In this document: positions 7,418 through 20,023 of the stretch, one piece after another
Layout: every line of letters starts with the position of its first letter
How positions within the stretch are numbered: position 1 is the first letter of the stretch
Source of the DNA: Alcaligenes faecalis
GTDB taxonomy: Bacteria > Pseudomonadota > Gammaproteobacteria > Burkholderiales > Burkholderiaceae_B
NCBI RefSeq assembly: GCF_041521385.1
Contig: NZ_CP168006.1
Span: 744,001 to 808,000, forward strand
Direction: 5' to 3'
Length of the DNA: 64,000 nucleotides
Made by a program: the position numbers and the translations under genes
Notes under the pieces: model-generated
Told to the model about the DNA's origin: nothing
The model's database searches: none
What the model saw: only the letters and a program-made list of their open reading frames with translations

Positions 7418-7726
7418 ATGAAAAAACTACTATTAGCCGGTTTGATGGTCTTGGGCACCAGCACCGCCTTTGCAGGTGGTGTGAATGTAGACATCAATGT
7501 CGGTATTCCCGGTATCGGTTACGGGCCGATCTACTACCCACCCGCCCATGTTGTGGAACGCCCGGTTTATGTCTCTCCCCCACCTGTGGTTTACCACCCG
7601 CCACGTTATGTCTATCGTCCCGGCTACGTGGAATATGGTCGCTCCAACAAGGAGTGGCGCAAAGAACAGCGACGCGCACACAAACGCTGGCGCAAGCAGC
7701 AGGAACGCCACTGGGATGACGACTAA
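7418..7726 (+). CDS. Secreted Pro/Tyr-rich small protein with basic C-terminus
   Basis: A clear signal peptide (MKKLLLAGLMVLGTSTAFAG) with an AFA cleavage site starts at ATG 7418, behind GAGAGGTG. The mature part holds a Pro/Tyr/Val-rich stretch (YYPPAHVVERPVYVSPPPVV) and a C-terminal Lys/Arg/Trp-rich segment ending HWDDD. This layout is common among short periplasmic or envelope proteins of Burkholderiales annotated only as hypothetical. Function unknown. The 26 codons upstream in the open frame lack a ribosome binding site. Confidence 0.75.
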   Translation: MKKLLLAGLMVLGTSTAFAGGVNVDINVGIPGIGYGPIYYPPAHVVERPVYVSPPPVVYHPPRYVYRPGYVEYGRSNKEWRKEQRRAHKRWRKQQERHWDDD

Positions 7727-7749
7727 TCCTTCAGAACGGAACCAACATT

Positions 7750-7789
7750 AAAAAAGGGCTGGGGACCATGACGGTCATCAGCCCTTTTT
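7750..7789. terminator. Bidirectional terminator between the small secreted protein gene and serS
   Basis: AAAAAAGGGCTG and CAGCCCTTTTT form an 11-bp stem with an inner GACC/GGTC pair. A on one side and T on the other let it work for both convergent units. Confidence 0.85.
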
Positions 7790-7806
7790 CTATTCAGCCA
7801 AATGCG

Positions 7807-9153
<1,347 letters not shown>

Positions 9154-9295
9154 TTAATAGCCATATAGGTGATGGTTCAATCCCGATTGATCTGGTGATT
9201 TTAACCACAAGCCACCACAAGCGCAGCACAGCGCAAGCCGTAGCGAGACATCGGGAAATACGAAGGTGACAGGCCAAGCAAGCGCCTGTCCTGTC

Positions 9296-10609
9296 TTAGC
9301 TGTCTTTCTTACCGGCCTGCTCGTCCAACTGACGCAGGCGCTCCATTTTTTCGGCAATCTTGATTTCCAGACCACGGGGCACGGGCTGATACCAATGCGG
9401 ATCGGGAATACCGTCCGGCAAGTAAGTCTCACCCGCCGCGTAGGCATTGGGCTCGTCATGCGCATAGCGATACGCATGACCGTGGCCCAGCTCTTTCATC
9501 AGCTTGGTGGGCGCGTTGCGCAAATGCACGGGCACTTCGCGGCTTTTATCCTGCTTCACAAAGGCGCGGGCTTGGTTGTATGCCATATAACCGGCATTGC
9601 TCTTGGCGGCGATAGCCAGATAAATCACGGCCTGCCCGAGCGCCAGTTCGCCTTCAGGACTACCCAGACGCTCGAAGGTCAAGGCAGCATCGTTGGCAAT
9701 CTGCATGGCGCGCGGATCGGCCAAACCGATATCCTCCCAAGCCATGCGTATGATGCGGCGCGACAAATAGCGGGCATCAGCCCCGCCGTCCAGCATCCGG
9801 GTCAGCCAATACAAGGCGGCATCCGGGTTGGAACCGCGCACCGATTTATGCAAAGCAGAAATCTGGTCGTAGAAATTGTCGCCCCCCTTGTCAAAACGCC
9901 GTGAATTCAAGGTGAGTGCGTTTTGCAGGAAATCTGTCGTGACCAACTCGGTGCCGGAGGTCTTGGCGGCCGTATTGGTCTGCTCCAGCAGGTTCAAGAA
10001 GCGGCGCGCATCGCCGTCCGCATAGCCGATCAAGGTGTCAACGGCTTGATCCTCAAACTCCAGACCATCCAGCGCGTTCTGCTCCTGTACACGGCGCAGC
10101 AACAGCTTCAGCTCCTCATCCGTCAGGGACTTGAGCACATAAACCTGGGCCCGTGAAAGCAAGGCCGAATTAACCTCGAACGACGGATTTTCCGTGGTGG
10201 CGCCAATAAAGGTCACCAAGCCGCTTTCGGCATACGGAAGCAGCGCGTCTTGCTGGGACTTGTTGAAGCGATGTATCTCGTCCACAAACAGGATGGTCTG
10301 CTTGCCCATCGCCAGATTCTGCTGGGCCTGCTCCATGGCGGCACGGATATCTTTCACACCCGAAAAAACGGCGGACAAGGCGATGAACTCGCATTCAAAC
10401 GCACTGGCTGTCAAACGAGCCAGCGTGGTTTTACCCACACCTGGGGGCCCCCAGAAAATCATGGAGTGTGGTTTGCCGGACTGAAAAGCCAGACGCAGAG
10501 GCTTGCCCTCGCCCAGCAAATGAGACTGCCCCACCACCTGATCCAGGGTTTTGGGGCGCAATGCTTCGGCCAAGGGTGCGGCGGGTTCCTGAGCGAACAA
10601 ATCACGCAT
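9296..10609 (-). CDS. rarA: Replication-associated AAA+ recombination factor RarA (MgsA)
   Basis: This 437-residue AAA+ ATPase is related to clamp-loader subunits and Mgs1/WRNIP1. It acts at stalled forks and single-stranded DNA ends. Walker A is GPPGVGKTTLARL and Walker B is LFVDEIHRFNKSQQDALLP, with sensor GATTENPSFEVN. The C-terminal tetramerisation domain (GLADPRAMQIANDAA, GHGHAYRYAHDEPNAYAAGE) is intact. The placement lolA-rarA-serS behind ftsK is the common proteobacterial order and supports the call. Confidence 0.95.
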   Translation of the reverse strand: MRDLFAQEPAAPLAEALRPKTLDQVVGQSHLLGEGKPLRLAFQSGKPHSMIFWGPPGVGKTTLARLTASAFECEFIALSAVFSGVKDIRAAMEQAQQNLAMGKQTILFVDEIHRFNKSQQDALLPYAESGLVTFIGATTENPSFEVNSALLSRAQVYVLKSLTDEELKLLLRRVQEQNALDGLEFEDQAVDTLIGYADGDARRFLNLLEQTNTAAKTSGTELVTTDFLQNALTLNSRRFDKGGDNFYDQISALHKSVRGSNPDAALYWLTRMLDGGADARYLSRRIIRMAWEDIGLADPRAMQIANDAALTFERLGSPEGELALGQAVIYLAIAAKSNAGYMAYNQARAFVKQDKSREVPVHLRNAPTKLMKELGHGHAYRYAHDEPNAYAAGETYLPDGIPDPHWYQPVPRGLEIKIAEKMERLRQLDEQAGKKDS

Positions 10610-10733
10610 GGCGATCGCCCTTCCTAAAATGGCAAGACCTGGCCAAGCGGACCAGGTCTGTATTGAAAACTTGTTTTGTCAGAGCCAGCCAAGTGCTGAC
10701 CCTGACGATAGCTGCACAAAAACAGAATGTGCA

Positions 10734-11360
10734 TCAAGGCATGGAGACGACATCCACTCCGGCTGGAGCCTTGAACGTGAAGGTACCCAAGGTAATCCGA
10801 GGGTTCGGTTCCAAGCCAGTGAAGTCGATATACGTGGTTTGCCCGAACGAGTCCTGCAATTCCAGACGACGCGGCTCACGATCCTTGAAGCCGATATCCA
10901 CGTAGGAAAAGCCCGCATCGCTTTGCAATGGTGTGGCTCGGATCCATTCCAGCCCATCGCGTGCATCTTGCTCAACCAGACGGAAGGACTCTTCCAGATT
11001 GCCAGTACCAAACAAGATCGCAGCAGGCGAAGCGCCGATGGATTGGTCCACACCGCGCTCAGTAACTTGAGCCAGATCCGGATCGTATTGATAGAGTAAC
11101 TTGCCGTCAGACACGATCAACTGCTCATAAGGGCGTTGTACATGCCATTTGAACTGACCGGGACGCTGAAACACGAATTGCCCGGATTGCGGCGCACCTT
11201 TGGACTGGCCGCTACTATCGACCGTACGCTGGGAAAAATCGCCCTTTGCAGCATGCACATCTTGTACAAAAGCGCGTAATTGCTCGCTGGCCGAAGCAGC
11301 CATGGTCAAGGCAGGTGTAGCGGCCAGCAGCATGCTGGCCAACAGTGTCTTAATCTTCAT
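10734..11360 (-). CDS. lolA: Periplasmic lipoprotein chaperone LolA
   Basis: LolA carries lipoproteins from the LolCDE complex across the periplasm to LolB. The 208-residue product has a signal peptide ([20 protein letters not shown]) and the LolA fold, with [10 protein letters not shown] and [20 protein letters not shown] typical of the first strands and [19 protein letters not shown] of the C-terminal part. GGAGGTG about 6 nt upstream sets the start at 11360, inside the end of ftsK (11-bp overlap). It is translationally linked to ftsK. The window encodes several lipoproteins that would depend on this route. Confidence 0.94.
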   Translation of the reverse strand: MKIKTLLASMLLAATPALTMAASASEQLRAFVQDVHAAKGDFSQRTVDSSGQSKGAPQSGQFVFQRPGQFKWHVQRPYEQLIVSDGKLLYQYDPDLAQVTERGVDQSIGASPAAILFGTGNLEESFRLVEQDARDGLEWIRATPLQSDAGFSYVDIGFKDREPRRLELQDSFGQTTYIDFTGLEPNPRITLGTFTFKAPAGVDVVSMP

Positions 11361-13725
11361 CTTTGGCACCTCCTGCGGGGACCAGAATTTCGCGGTTACC
11401 GTTGGGCTGCATGGCCGATACCAGGCCGGCCTGCTCCATTTGTTCCAGCAGCCGGGCTGCCCGGTTGTAACCGATACGCAAATGACGCTGCACCGAGGAA
11501 ATCGAGGCGCGGCGATTTTTGATAATGACTTGAACGGCCTGGTCATACAGCGGGTCCGCTTCCGCATCTGCCATGCCGGTCGCCGAGTTGACGCCGTCAC
11601 CTGACTCACCTTCGACAGCGCCTTCCAAAAGGCCTTCGATATAGTCCGGCTCGCCGTGTTCTTTCAAGTGCTCGACAACACGGTGAACTTCATCGTCGCT
11701 GACAAAAGCACCATGCACCCGTTTGGGCAAGCCTGTACCGGGAGGCAGATACAACATATCACCCTGCCCCAGCAAGGTTTCTGCTCCCATCTGATCCAGA
11801 ATGGTACGCGAGTCAATCTTGGAGGACACCTGAAAAGCGATACGGGTAGGAATGTTTGCTTTGATCAGACCCGTAATCACATCCACGCTAGGACGCTGTG
11901 TAGCCAGAATCAGGTGAATGCCAGCCGCACGGGCTTTCTGGGCCAAACGAGCGATCAACTCTTCGATCTTCTTGCCCTGCACCATCATCAGGTCTGCCAA
12001 CTCGTCAATAATGACCACAATCATGGGCAGTACCGACAGCGGCTCGGGCGCATCCGGCGTCAAAGAAAAAGGATTGGGGATAGGCTCTTCACGCTTTTGC
12101 GCTTCACGTATCTTGGCGTTGTAACCGGCCAGATTGCGCACACCCAGCTTGCTCATCAAGCGGTAGCGTTTTTCCATTTCGGCCACACACCAATTCAGGG
12201 CGTTGGAGGCCAGACGCATATCCGTGACTACCGGTGCCAGCAAATGAGGAATGCCCTCATAGACACTCATTTCCAGCATCTTGGGGTCGATCAGGATCAG
12301 GCGCACATCTGCCGGGTCTGCCTTGTACAGCAGCGACAGAATCATGGCGTTAATCCCCACGGACTTCCCGGAGCCAGTTGTACCGGCTACCAACAAGTGG
12401 GGCATTTTGGCCAAATCCGCCACCACGGGCTTGCCGGCAATATCTTTGCCCAAGGCCATCGTCAGCAAAGAAGCACTGCTGTGATAGGTTTGCGAACCGA
12501 CGATTTCCTCCAGACGCACCATTTGACGACGAGGGTTAGGCAGTTCCAGGCCCATCAGGTTTTTTCCGGGAATGGTTTCCACCACCCGGATGCTGACCAG
12601 ACTCAAGGCGCGGGCCAGGTCTTTGGCCAGATTCACGATCTGGCTGCCCTTCACGCCCGTGGCAGGCTCAATCTCATAACGCGTAATGACCGGGCCGGCC
12701 TGGGCGGTCACCACCGTGACCGAAACACCAAAGTCCGACAATTTCTTTTCAATCAGGCGCGAGGTGAACTCGATGGTTTCCGGCGACACGGTTTCTACAT
12801 GGTCCGAAGCCGGGTCCAGCAGGGACAGCGGAGGCAAATCGCCCGCTTCGCCAGCCTGACGAGGCACCTTGAACAAAGTCTGCTGCTTTTCTTTCTCGAC
12901 GCGCTCGGATTTGGGCACGGCCACAAAAGCGGGTTCGATACGAACAGGCTGCTCGTGGACCAGTTGCTCCTGCTTGGCGACCACGCTTTCCGTACGCTCG
13001 GCACGCTTGACTTCACCTACACGACGATCCTGACGAGCCGACCACAAGGCCATCACACGGCGGATCGCCCCTTCGATCAATCCACCCAGACGTTCAGCCA
13101 GTGTCAGCCAGGAGAAACCGAAGAACAAGCTGGCCCCACCAGCGAGCAGGCCCATCAACACCAACGTGGCACCGCCAAAGCCTATCGAAGTTACCAATAG
13201 TTGCGAAAACAACTGGCCTAACTGCCCACCAGCCCCCGCCGGAAGCTGCCATTGCTGGCCCAGGTCTTTAAAAAACAGCGACTCCAGGCCCATACTGCCC
13301 AGAAACAAAAAGAAAAAGCCGATGCCAATTTCCCAACGTACTCGCGGCAGGACGTCCTCGTTTTTGGTGCTGGGCAAGAGCAAAGCGGTCAGGCGGTAAA
13401 AACCTACGGCCACACGCTGCACCAGCAGCACCACCCAGAGCCAGGCCGTCAGACCAAATAGAAACAAGAGGAAGTCAGCGATGTGGGCACCAAAAATGCC
13501 CCCGCCGTTTTGGGTCAGACCCGAATGTACGGAGTGCGACCAGCCGGGATCGCCCGGATCCCAGGTCGCCAGTACCAGGCCCAGCCAGGCTGCCAGCGCA
13601 GCGAAGATAATCCACCGGGCTTCGCGCAGCAGTCCTGTCAGGCGCTGTTGCAGGGCTGAAGGCCCATTACGCACATTTTTGGATGACCGGGACGAACGAG
13701 GGGATGTTGCAGGTATTCTTGCCAT
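11350..13725 (-). CDS. ftsK: DNA translocase FtsK
   Basis: FtsK pumps chromosome ends through the closing septum and activates XerCD. The 791-residue product has four predicted N-terminal membrane segments (about 30-200), a rather short linker, and the RecA-like motor with Walker [15 protein letters not shown] and Walker [12 protein letters not shown]. The C-terminal winged-helix gamma domain ([20 protein letters not shown]) reads KOPS sequences. I set the start at ATG 13725 ([10 protein letters not shown]) because the longer frame would run into trxB. It overlaps lolA and is divergent from trxB. Confidence 0.95.
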   Translation of the reverse strand: MARIPATSPRSSRSSKNVRNGPSALQQRLTGLLREARWIIFAALAAWLGLVLATWDPGDPGWSHSVHSGLTQNGGGIFGAHIADFLLFLFGLTAWLWVVLLVQRVAVGFYRLTALLLPSTKNEDVLPRVRWEIGIGFFFLFLGSMGLESLFFKDLGQQWQLPAGAGGQLGQLFSQLLVTSIGFGGATLVLMGLLAGGASLFFGFSWLTLAERLGGLIEGAIRRVMALWSARQDRRVGEVKRAERTESVVAKQEQLVHEQPVRIEPAFVAVPKSERVEKEKQQTLFKVPRQAGEAGDLPPLSLLDPASDHVETVSPETIEFTSRLIEKKLSDFGVSVTVVTAQAGPVITRYEIEPATGVKGSQIVNLAKDLARALSLVSIRVVETIPGKNLMGLELPNPRRQMVRLEEIVGSQTYHSSASLLTMALGKDIAGKPVVADLAKMPHLLVAGTTGSGKSVGINAMILSLLYKADPADVRLILIDPKMLEMSVYEGIPHLLAPVVTDMRLASNALNWCVAEMEKRYRLMSKLGVRNLAGYNAKIREAQKREEPIPNPFSLTPDAPEPLSVLPMIVVIIDELADLMMVQGKKIEELIARLAQKARAAGIHLILATQRPSVDVITGLIKANIPTRIAFQVSSKIDSRTILDQMGAETLLGQGDMLYLPPGTGLPKRVHGAFVSDDEVHRVVEHLKEHGEPDYIEGLLEGAVEGESGDGVNSATGMADAEADPLYDQAVQVIIKNRRASISSVQRHLRIGYNRAARLLEQMEQAGLVSAMQPNGNREILVPAGGAKDED

Positions 13726-13738
13726 GGACTCATTATAA

Positions 13739-15479
<1,741 letters not shown>

Positions 15480-15510
15480 ATTTTTTTTCATTGGGTACAG
15501 ACGTAAAAAA

Positions 15511-15536
15511 GGCCAGCTTTCGCTGGCCTTTTTTTT
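15511..15536 (+). terminator. Intrinsic terminator after trxB-smr
   Basis: GGCCAGC (15511-15517) and GCTGGCC (15522-15528) pair around TTTC, with A before and eight T after. It is strong and probably works in both directions. Confidence 0.93.
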
Positions 15537-15730
15537 GTTGTTGTTATGTTGTACTGCCTATTGCTTTTATAATAGTGACCGTTTTATGTCGGTCTTTATT
15601 GCCCAGCTTTGCGGGGCTATGTCTCCTCACCTGCATGAAACGTATTGTGCCCCATTTATAAAGCTGTCACACTTAGGGAATGCACTGATACCCGCCCACT
15701 AAGAAAACATCAGTCGCCCATTCGCAATCT

Positions 15731-16057
15731 TTATTCTTCCGCCTGCTCCAAAGCCTTTACGGCCCGCTTCAAAAACACCTGCATTTCCTTTTCAGCCTGC
15801 TTGTCACCCTGCTCCTGGGCAATGACCAAACCCTGCTCCAGCATTTCCTTGGCCTGTTTGAATTGTTCCAGGTTCACCAGCACCCGGCCCAACAGCTTCC
15901 AGGCTGCGGTGTAACGTGGATTCATTTCCACCGCTTTGGAAAAATGCTCGCAAGCTGCTTTCAGATCACCCTCGCCCATGCACGCATTGCCCAAGCCAAA
16001 GCGCAACAAGGCATTATCCTTGCCTGCTGCCAGTAGTTTTTCCAATCCTTCGCGCAT
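15731..16057 (-). CDS. Small tetratricopeptide-repeat protein
   Basis: The 108-residue product is made of about two and a half TPR units: LRFGLGNACMGEGDLKAACE, PRYTAAWKLLGRVLVNLEQF and AKEMLEQGLVIAQEQGDKQA. It ends in a Glu/Lys-rich helix. No signal peptide is seen when starting at ATG 16057 (MREGLEKLLA), so it is probably a cytoplasmic protein-protein adaptor. Partner unknown. A 250-bp gap to the smr gene holds only its terminator and AT-rich DNA. Confidence 0.75.
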   Translation of the reverse strand: MREGLEKLLAAGKDNALLRFGLGNACMGEGDLKAACEHFSKAVEMNPRYTAAWKLLGRVLVNLEQFKQAKEMLEQGLVIAQEQGDKQAEKEMQVFLKRAVKALEQAEE

Positions 16058-16273
16058 AATCCGTACCTCTGAAAACCAAGCAAGATTTGGCCGCATTGCC
16101 TTCACACAAAGCAAAATAGCAGCAGCGATCAGCCTGAGCAACCTGATGATTATCGAACTATATAAGCATCAATCTTTAAGCTTGGTTTTGTAGCACGGAA
16201 TATCAACGGATGGCCCCAACAGGCTAGGCTCTGTAGGCCCATTCCCCTGCCAGTACCGCGCTTGCAAACGCTT

Positions 16274-17320
16274 TTAGGCCAAATCGCCTTGCAACACACC
16301 CTTGCTGACGACTTCACGACCATCCAAACTGACGGTGCAATTGCGCATCGGATAGTCAAAGTGACAATCGGAGAAGCGACCTGCCGCGGGATTTGCGCCG
16401 GTAGAGAAAAGGAAGTTTCCTGCAAAGGCGCGCAACTCGGTTCCGTTGGTATCGCGTTTGTCGTACATGGCCATAGAGTCCCAGCGAGCCGCCGGAGCCA
16501 TGCCCCAGCCCACATGGCTAACCGCATAGGCATCTTTATCATTCCAACTGGCGTAATAGGAACGGATCAAATCGGCATCCACGCCCTTGCCCTCAATGGC
16601 CACGACATAATCGTTTTCAATACGCAGAGTCACCGCCGACTCCAGATAACGCTTGAAGGTCAGGTTCACATCCCCGCTATCGAGCACCAGCGTGCCATTC
16701 ACACTGCCGTTGCTGGGGTAGCAAATGCACAGACCGGCAGGCCAGTACCCAAAACTGCCTGGCTTGTCGGCAATCCCGGCACTGCCGCGTCCGATCACCC
16801 CCGCCAGACTGACCGTCAAATCTGTACCAGCCTCGGAGCGAATGTGCATGACGTTGGCATCGCTAATCAGCTTGCCGCCAATATCGCACTTGCTTTGTAA
16901 ATAAGGGCTCGGTTTGACCCGCTCCAGAATCTCGGGATGCTCGTCGCTAATCATCATGATGCGGGCACCTTTGGCCAGCAATGCAGCACGCTCGGGCGAA
17001 TGCAGCAGCCCTTCCACGGTGCAGTCCACAATGAACTGGCTGCCCGCCAAAGCCTGAACAATCGGGTCCATACCTTCCAGGGCCAAAGAAGTCCCGGTCG
17101 AGCGCAAGGCAATATTGCTTTTCAGACGTGGCGAGACCAGTTTCACATGGCAAACTCGTGCTCCCATTTGCGTCAGGGCCAACTCGGCCAGCTCGGCCAG
17201 CACGGAACGCGATTGCGTCTCGGACAGCACAACGGCCATCTCGCCGGGCTGCACCTTGCACAGTCCAAACACTTCGACAAAATCAGCAATCCACTTGCCT
17301 TCAATATGCTCACGCAACAT
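16274..17320 (-). CDS. NicX-like 2,5-dihydroxypyridine 5,6-dioxygenase (M29 aminopeptidase-like fold)
   Basis: The 348-residue product closely follows the pattern I recall for NicX/Hpo enzymes, which open the ring of 2,5-dihydroxypyridine to N-formylmaleamate using Fe(II). Shared blocks are HIRSEAGTDL, GTLVLDSGDV, AVSHVGWGMAP and CHFDYPMRNC. The His of SHxGWG and the H-x-D of CHFD correspond to the iron ligands as I remember them from Pseudomonas NicX. The family is distantly related to M29 leucine aminopeptidases, so automatic annotation may call it a peptidase. AAGGAG precedes ATG 17320. It lies downstream of a transporter and a flavin reductase on the same strand. The true substrate may be a substituted dihydroxypyridine. 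Confidence 0.75.
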   Translation of the reverse strand: MLREHIEGKWIADFVEVFGLCKVQPGEMAVVLSETQSRSVLAELAELALTQMGARVCHVKLVSPRLKSNIALRSTGTSLALEGMDPIVQALAGSQFIVDCTVEGLLHSPERAALLAKGARIMMISDEHPEILERVKPSPYLQSKCDIGGKLISDANVMHIRSEAGTDLTVSLAGVIGRGSAGIADKPGSFGYWPAGLCICYPSNGSVNGTLVLDSGDVNLTFKRYLESAVTLRIENDYVVAIEGKGVDADLIRSYYASWNDKDAYAVSHVGWGMAPAARWDSMAMYDKRDTNGTELRAFAGNFLFSTGANPAAGRFSDCHFDYPMRNCTVSLDGREVVSKGVLQGDLA

Positions 17321-17388
17321 CTCACTACTCCTTGAAAATTCGAAAAAGGCGCTGCACAGCTTTTTCAGCCAGGCGGCGCCTATGCACA

Positions 17389-18720
17389 TCAGTCATGCAG
17401 ATCCTTGCCCTTGGTTTCAGGCGAGGCAATGGTGGCCCACAAAGCCAAAACGCACAGGCCGATCAGATACCAGTCAAACACCTGTTGTTGATTGATCGAA
17501 TGCAGCCAGGCTTGCAAATAGGGAGCGGTGCCGCCCGTCAGAGCTCCGGCGACCGAATACGGCAAGCCCATGGCGACCGCACGGATACGGGTTGGAAACT
17601 GCTCGGGAAAAAAGGCGGGCATGATGGCCGTGGGAGCCGAGATCAAGAGCATGCCACCTGCCATGAACACCACCAGACGCCAGATCTCGCCCTGACCGCC
17701 AGTCAGCACCAAGGTCAGCGGGATGATGCTGATGATGGAACCGATGGAAAAGAAGTACCAGTTCGCCTTGCGACCAAATCGATCCGAAAATGCCCCCCAG
17801 AAAATCAGGCACAGAATCAGAAACAGATTGGCCCCGACGCCTACCCACATCACCTTGGCGGCAGGCATGCCCAGGGAGGTGATGGCAAAGGTGGGCGCCA
17901 TGATGGCCCAGACGTAATACAGCACGGTGCCGCCCGCCGACAAGGCAAAGACGCGCAAGCAGGCGCTACGGTACTTCCAGACCTCGGACCAGAACACGCG
18001 TGCGCCCGGGCGTGCCGTTTTGCCTGACGCTTGCGCTGCGGCTTGACGGGCTTTGAACATGGGGGTTTCATCCAGCTTTCTGCGCAGATACAGCGCATAT
18101 ACCCCCAAGGCACCACCCAATACAAAAGGCACACGCCATGCCCAGGCCCGAACGACTTCTTCACCCAGCAGGCTGGTCAGGCAGGCACTGAGCAACACAG
18201 CCGCCAGGACCCCGATCGTGACAAACACAAAGACGGAGGAAGACCACAGCCCGCGTTTGTGGGCAGGCGCCATTTCGGTGACATAGGTAAAGGAAGACAC
18301 CACCTCCCCACCATGGCCAATACCTTGCAGCAATCGGCCCATCAACAAGAACAAGGCGGCAATCGGCCCCACCATGTCATACGTAGGCGCAATACCAATC
18401 ACCAAACTGCCCAGAGCGGTTACCAGCATGGACAGGGTCATGGTGAAGCGCCGCCCCTTGCGGTCGGCCAGCCAACCAAAAAAGATGCCTCCCAGTGGGC
18501 GCATGAAAAAGCCCACCGCAAATACCGCCAGCGTGCCCAGCAAGGCTGCCAGCGGGTCCTCGCTATGAAAAAACTGCTTGGCAAAATAGGCGGCGAAAAT
18601 CGAATACGCCGTCCAGTCGTACCACTCCAGAGCGTTACCCGCCCCAACCCCAAAAATAACGCGTCGACGTTGCGCGGCAGTCATGGGCTGCGCGCGCAAA
18701 GATGATGTATGTACGTCCAA
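17389..18720 (-). CDS. MFS transporter of the metabolite:H+ symporter type
   Basis: This 443-residue protein has 12 predicted membrane helices. The start of helix 1 (GNALEWYDWTAYSIFAAYFA) and the loop 2-3 box GWLADRKGRR are typical of the MHS family (KgtP, ShiA, ProP relatives), which imports organic acids and zwitterions by proton symport. TTG 18720 follows AAGGGGACATC and is the best start. ATG 18684 is an alternative. It sits between the flavin reductase and the NicX-like gene, so it probably imports the substrate of this pathway. Confidence 0.88.
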   Translation of the reverse strand: MDVHTSSLRAQPMTAAQRRRVIFGVGAGNALEWYDWTAYSIFAAYFAKQFFHSEDPLAALLGTLAVFAVGFFMRPLGGIFFGWLADRKGRRFTMTLSMLVTALGSLVIGIAPTYDMVGPIAALFLLMGRLLQGIGHGGEVVSSFTYVTEMAPAHKRGLWSSSVFVFVTIGVLAAVLLSACLTSLLGEEVVRAWAWRVPFVLGGALGVYALYLRRKLDETPMFKARQAAAQASGKTARPGARVFWSEVWKYRSACLRVFALSAGGTVLYYVWAIMAPTFAITSLGMPAAKVMWVGVGANLFLILCLIFWGAFSDRFGRKANWYFFSIGSIISIIPLTLVLTGGQGEIWRLVVFMAGGMLLISAPTAIMPAFFPEQFPTRIRAVAMGLPYSVAGALTGGTAPYLQAWLHSINQQQVFDWYLIGLCVLALWATIASPETKGKDLHD

Positions 18721-18779
18721 GAGATGTCCCCTTCACTGTGATAGTTATGCTTCTTGTTGTTTGTTTTTGATCCGGCGGC

Positions 18780-19277
18780 CTAGGCCACCAACTGCGTGAA
18801 ACGAGAACGATGAAAGATCAGTGGCGAGATTTCACGCTCGACCTGTACATCGTGGATAAGCAATTGCACGGCATCGTGGTCTCCGGCGGGATGCACTTGA
18901 AAAACACTGCAATCAAACCAGACTGATGCCCCTTGGATATGGACGGCCCCCTCCTCGGTCTGCTCGACCTCGATATCGCTGAAACGGCTGTCCTTGTCCG
19001 GCCCAGCCAACTGGCGACAAATAGCCGCATGTTCAGCACTCAAAATTGACACCCCCAGACGCGAGGCGCGAGACAGCAGCGCCCAGGTCGAGGAACTTTT
19101 CTGCACAAAAAAGGCGGCCAACGGCGGATCCAGCGATACCCCTACGGAGAAGCTGGACGCAACAATGACCTGCGGCTTGCCATCGAGTACGGCGGCAATG
19201 GCCGCTACCCCGGATGGAAAGTGTCCGAAGGCTTCGCGTACCACCCTGGCTCCCAACCCACTTATGTTTTCTTTCAT
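18780..19277 (-). CDS. NAD(P)H:flavin oxidoreductase, small component of a two-component monooxygenase
   Basis: The 165-residue product belongs to the HpaC/flavin-reductase-like FMN-binding split-barrel family. VREAFGHFPSGVAAIAA is the typical N-terminal strand-helix and VIVASSFSVGVSLDPPLAAF the flavin-binding loop (S-F-x-x-x-S-x-x-P-P). Such proteins supply reduced FMN or FADH2 to a separate oxygenase. The acyl-CoA-dehydrogenase-fold monooxygenase at 22273-23508 is the obvious partner. The gene leads the minus-strand unit with the transporter and NicX-like gene, divergent from the Dabb gene. Confidence 0.87.
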   Translation of the reverse strand: MKENISGLGARVVREAFGHFPSGVAAIAAVLDGKPQVIVASSFSVGVSLDPPLAAFFVQKSSSTWALLSRASRLGVSILSAEHAAICRQLAGPDKDSRFSDIEVEQTEEGAVHIQGASVWFDCSVFQVHPAGDHDAVQLLIHDVQVEREISPLIFHRSRFTQLVA

Positions 19278-19376
19278 GACGATGACTCTGCTCAGGCGTT
19301 AAAGACCTAAAACCCAAAATGAGGCGAACGCTGCGACAGCTTGCTCGCCTGAACTCAATTTTGTTTCGATCGTCAT

Positions 19377-19540
19377 TTATTTGCAATAACAAAATAGACA
19401 ATCAATGATTATTTTTATTGAATTTAGGTATTAACCCTATGAAAAATCGTCGTTTTAAAAGCTATAGGCTTATACAATTCATCTGAATTTTATTGCGTAT
19501 TATCTTTTGTCATTACTTATTTGCAATAAAAAAACAGAAC
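19377..19540. promoter_or_regulatory. Two direct repeats TTATTTGCAATAA in the divergent promoter region
   Basis: The core TTATTTGCAATAA occurs at 19377-19389 and again at 19517-19529. Each copy is followed by a similar A-rich tail, so about 20 of 23 positions agree. The core is itself an inverted repeat (TTATT-N3-AATAA). The copies flank the AT-rich region between the flavin reductase and Dabb genes and are the likely operators of the PaaX-type repressor or another pathway regulator. Confidence 0.5.
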
Positions 19541-19569
19541 AACATCCCTTCTAAAGCACAAAGGAAAGC

Positions 19570-19875
19570 ATGTATCTACATATCGTTTTGATGGCACCTC
19601 ACACCCCTGTCAGCCCGGAACTGGCACCCAAGCTGGATCACGCCTTTATCCGCATACATCAGGAATGCTCAGGCATAGAACGCTTTGAATGGGTGCCGAA
19701 CCTGTCACGCAGCTCGGCGCGCTACAGCCATGCCCTGCTGTCTGTATTTCGCACTCAAGAAGCACTGGACGCCTACAGAGAGAGTGACGCTCACCAGGCC
19801 ATGCTGGATGCCATCGCCCCGTACATTCAGGACATCGTGGTGCTGGACAGCGTGCTGGAGGAAAGCCTGCCCTGA
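19570..19875 (+). CDS. Dabb-type (stress-responsive alpha/beta barrel) small protein
   Basis: The 101-residue product begins MYLHIVLMAPHTPVSPELA and contains YSHALLSVFRTQEALDAYRE and HQAMLDAIAPYIQDIVVLD. This fits the dimeric ferredoxin-like Dabb barrel, in which a strand-helix-helix-strand half pairs with its twin. Members include cofactor-free cyclases, isomerases and oxygenases in aromatic pathways. No catalytic residues can be assigned here. An AAAGGAA ribosome binding site precedes the start. It is divergent from the flavin reductase gene and followed by the PaaX-type regulator. Confidence 0.75.
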   Translation: MYLHIVLMAPHTPVSPELAPKLDHAFIRIHQECSGIERFEWVPNLSRSSARYSHALLSVFRTQEALDAYRESDAHQAMLDAIAPYIQDIVVLDSVLEESLP

Positions 19876-20023
19876 AAAATCCCAGCCGCCACCCAGGCAC
19901 ACAAGACGTAACAAGCCCCCCCTGCGGCTACGCTAGCGCCGCCGGGGCACGCACGGTAAAATGGCCCGCTACAAACCTACTATCAAAAATGGGTAGCCAT
20001 CCGCCCCACCACCGGAAAACAGA

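Noticed and set aside
11656..13200. A 514-codon plus-strand frame opposite ftsK
   Set aside because: It is rich in His, Gln and Arg as expected from the reverse of a coding frame. ftsK on the minus strand is unmistakable.
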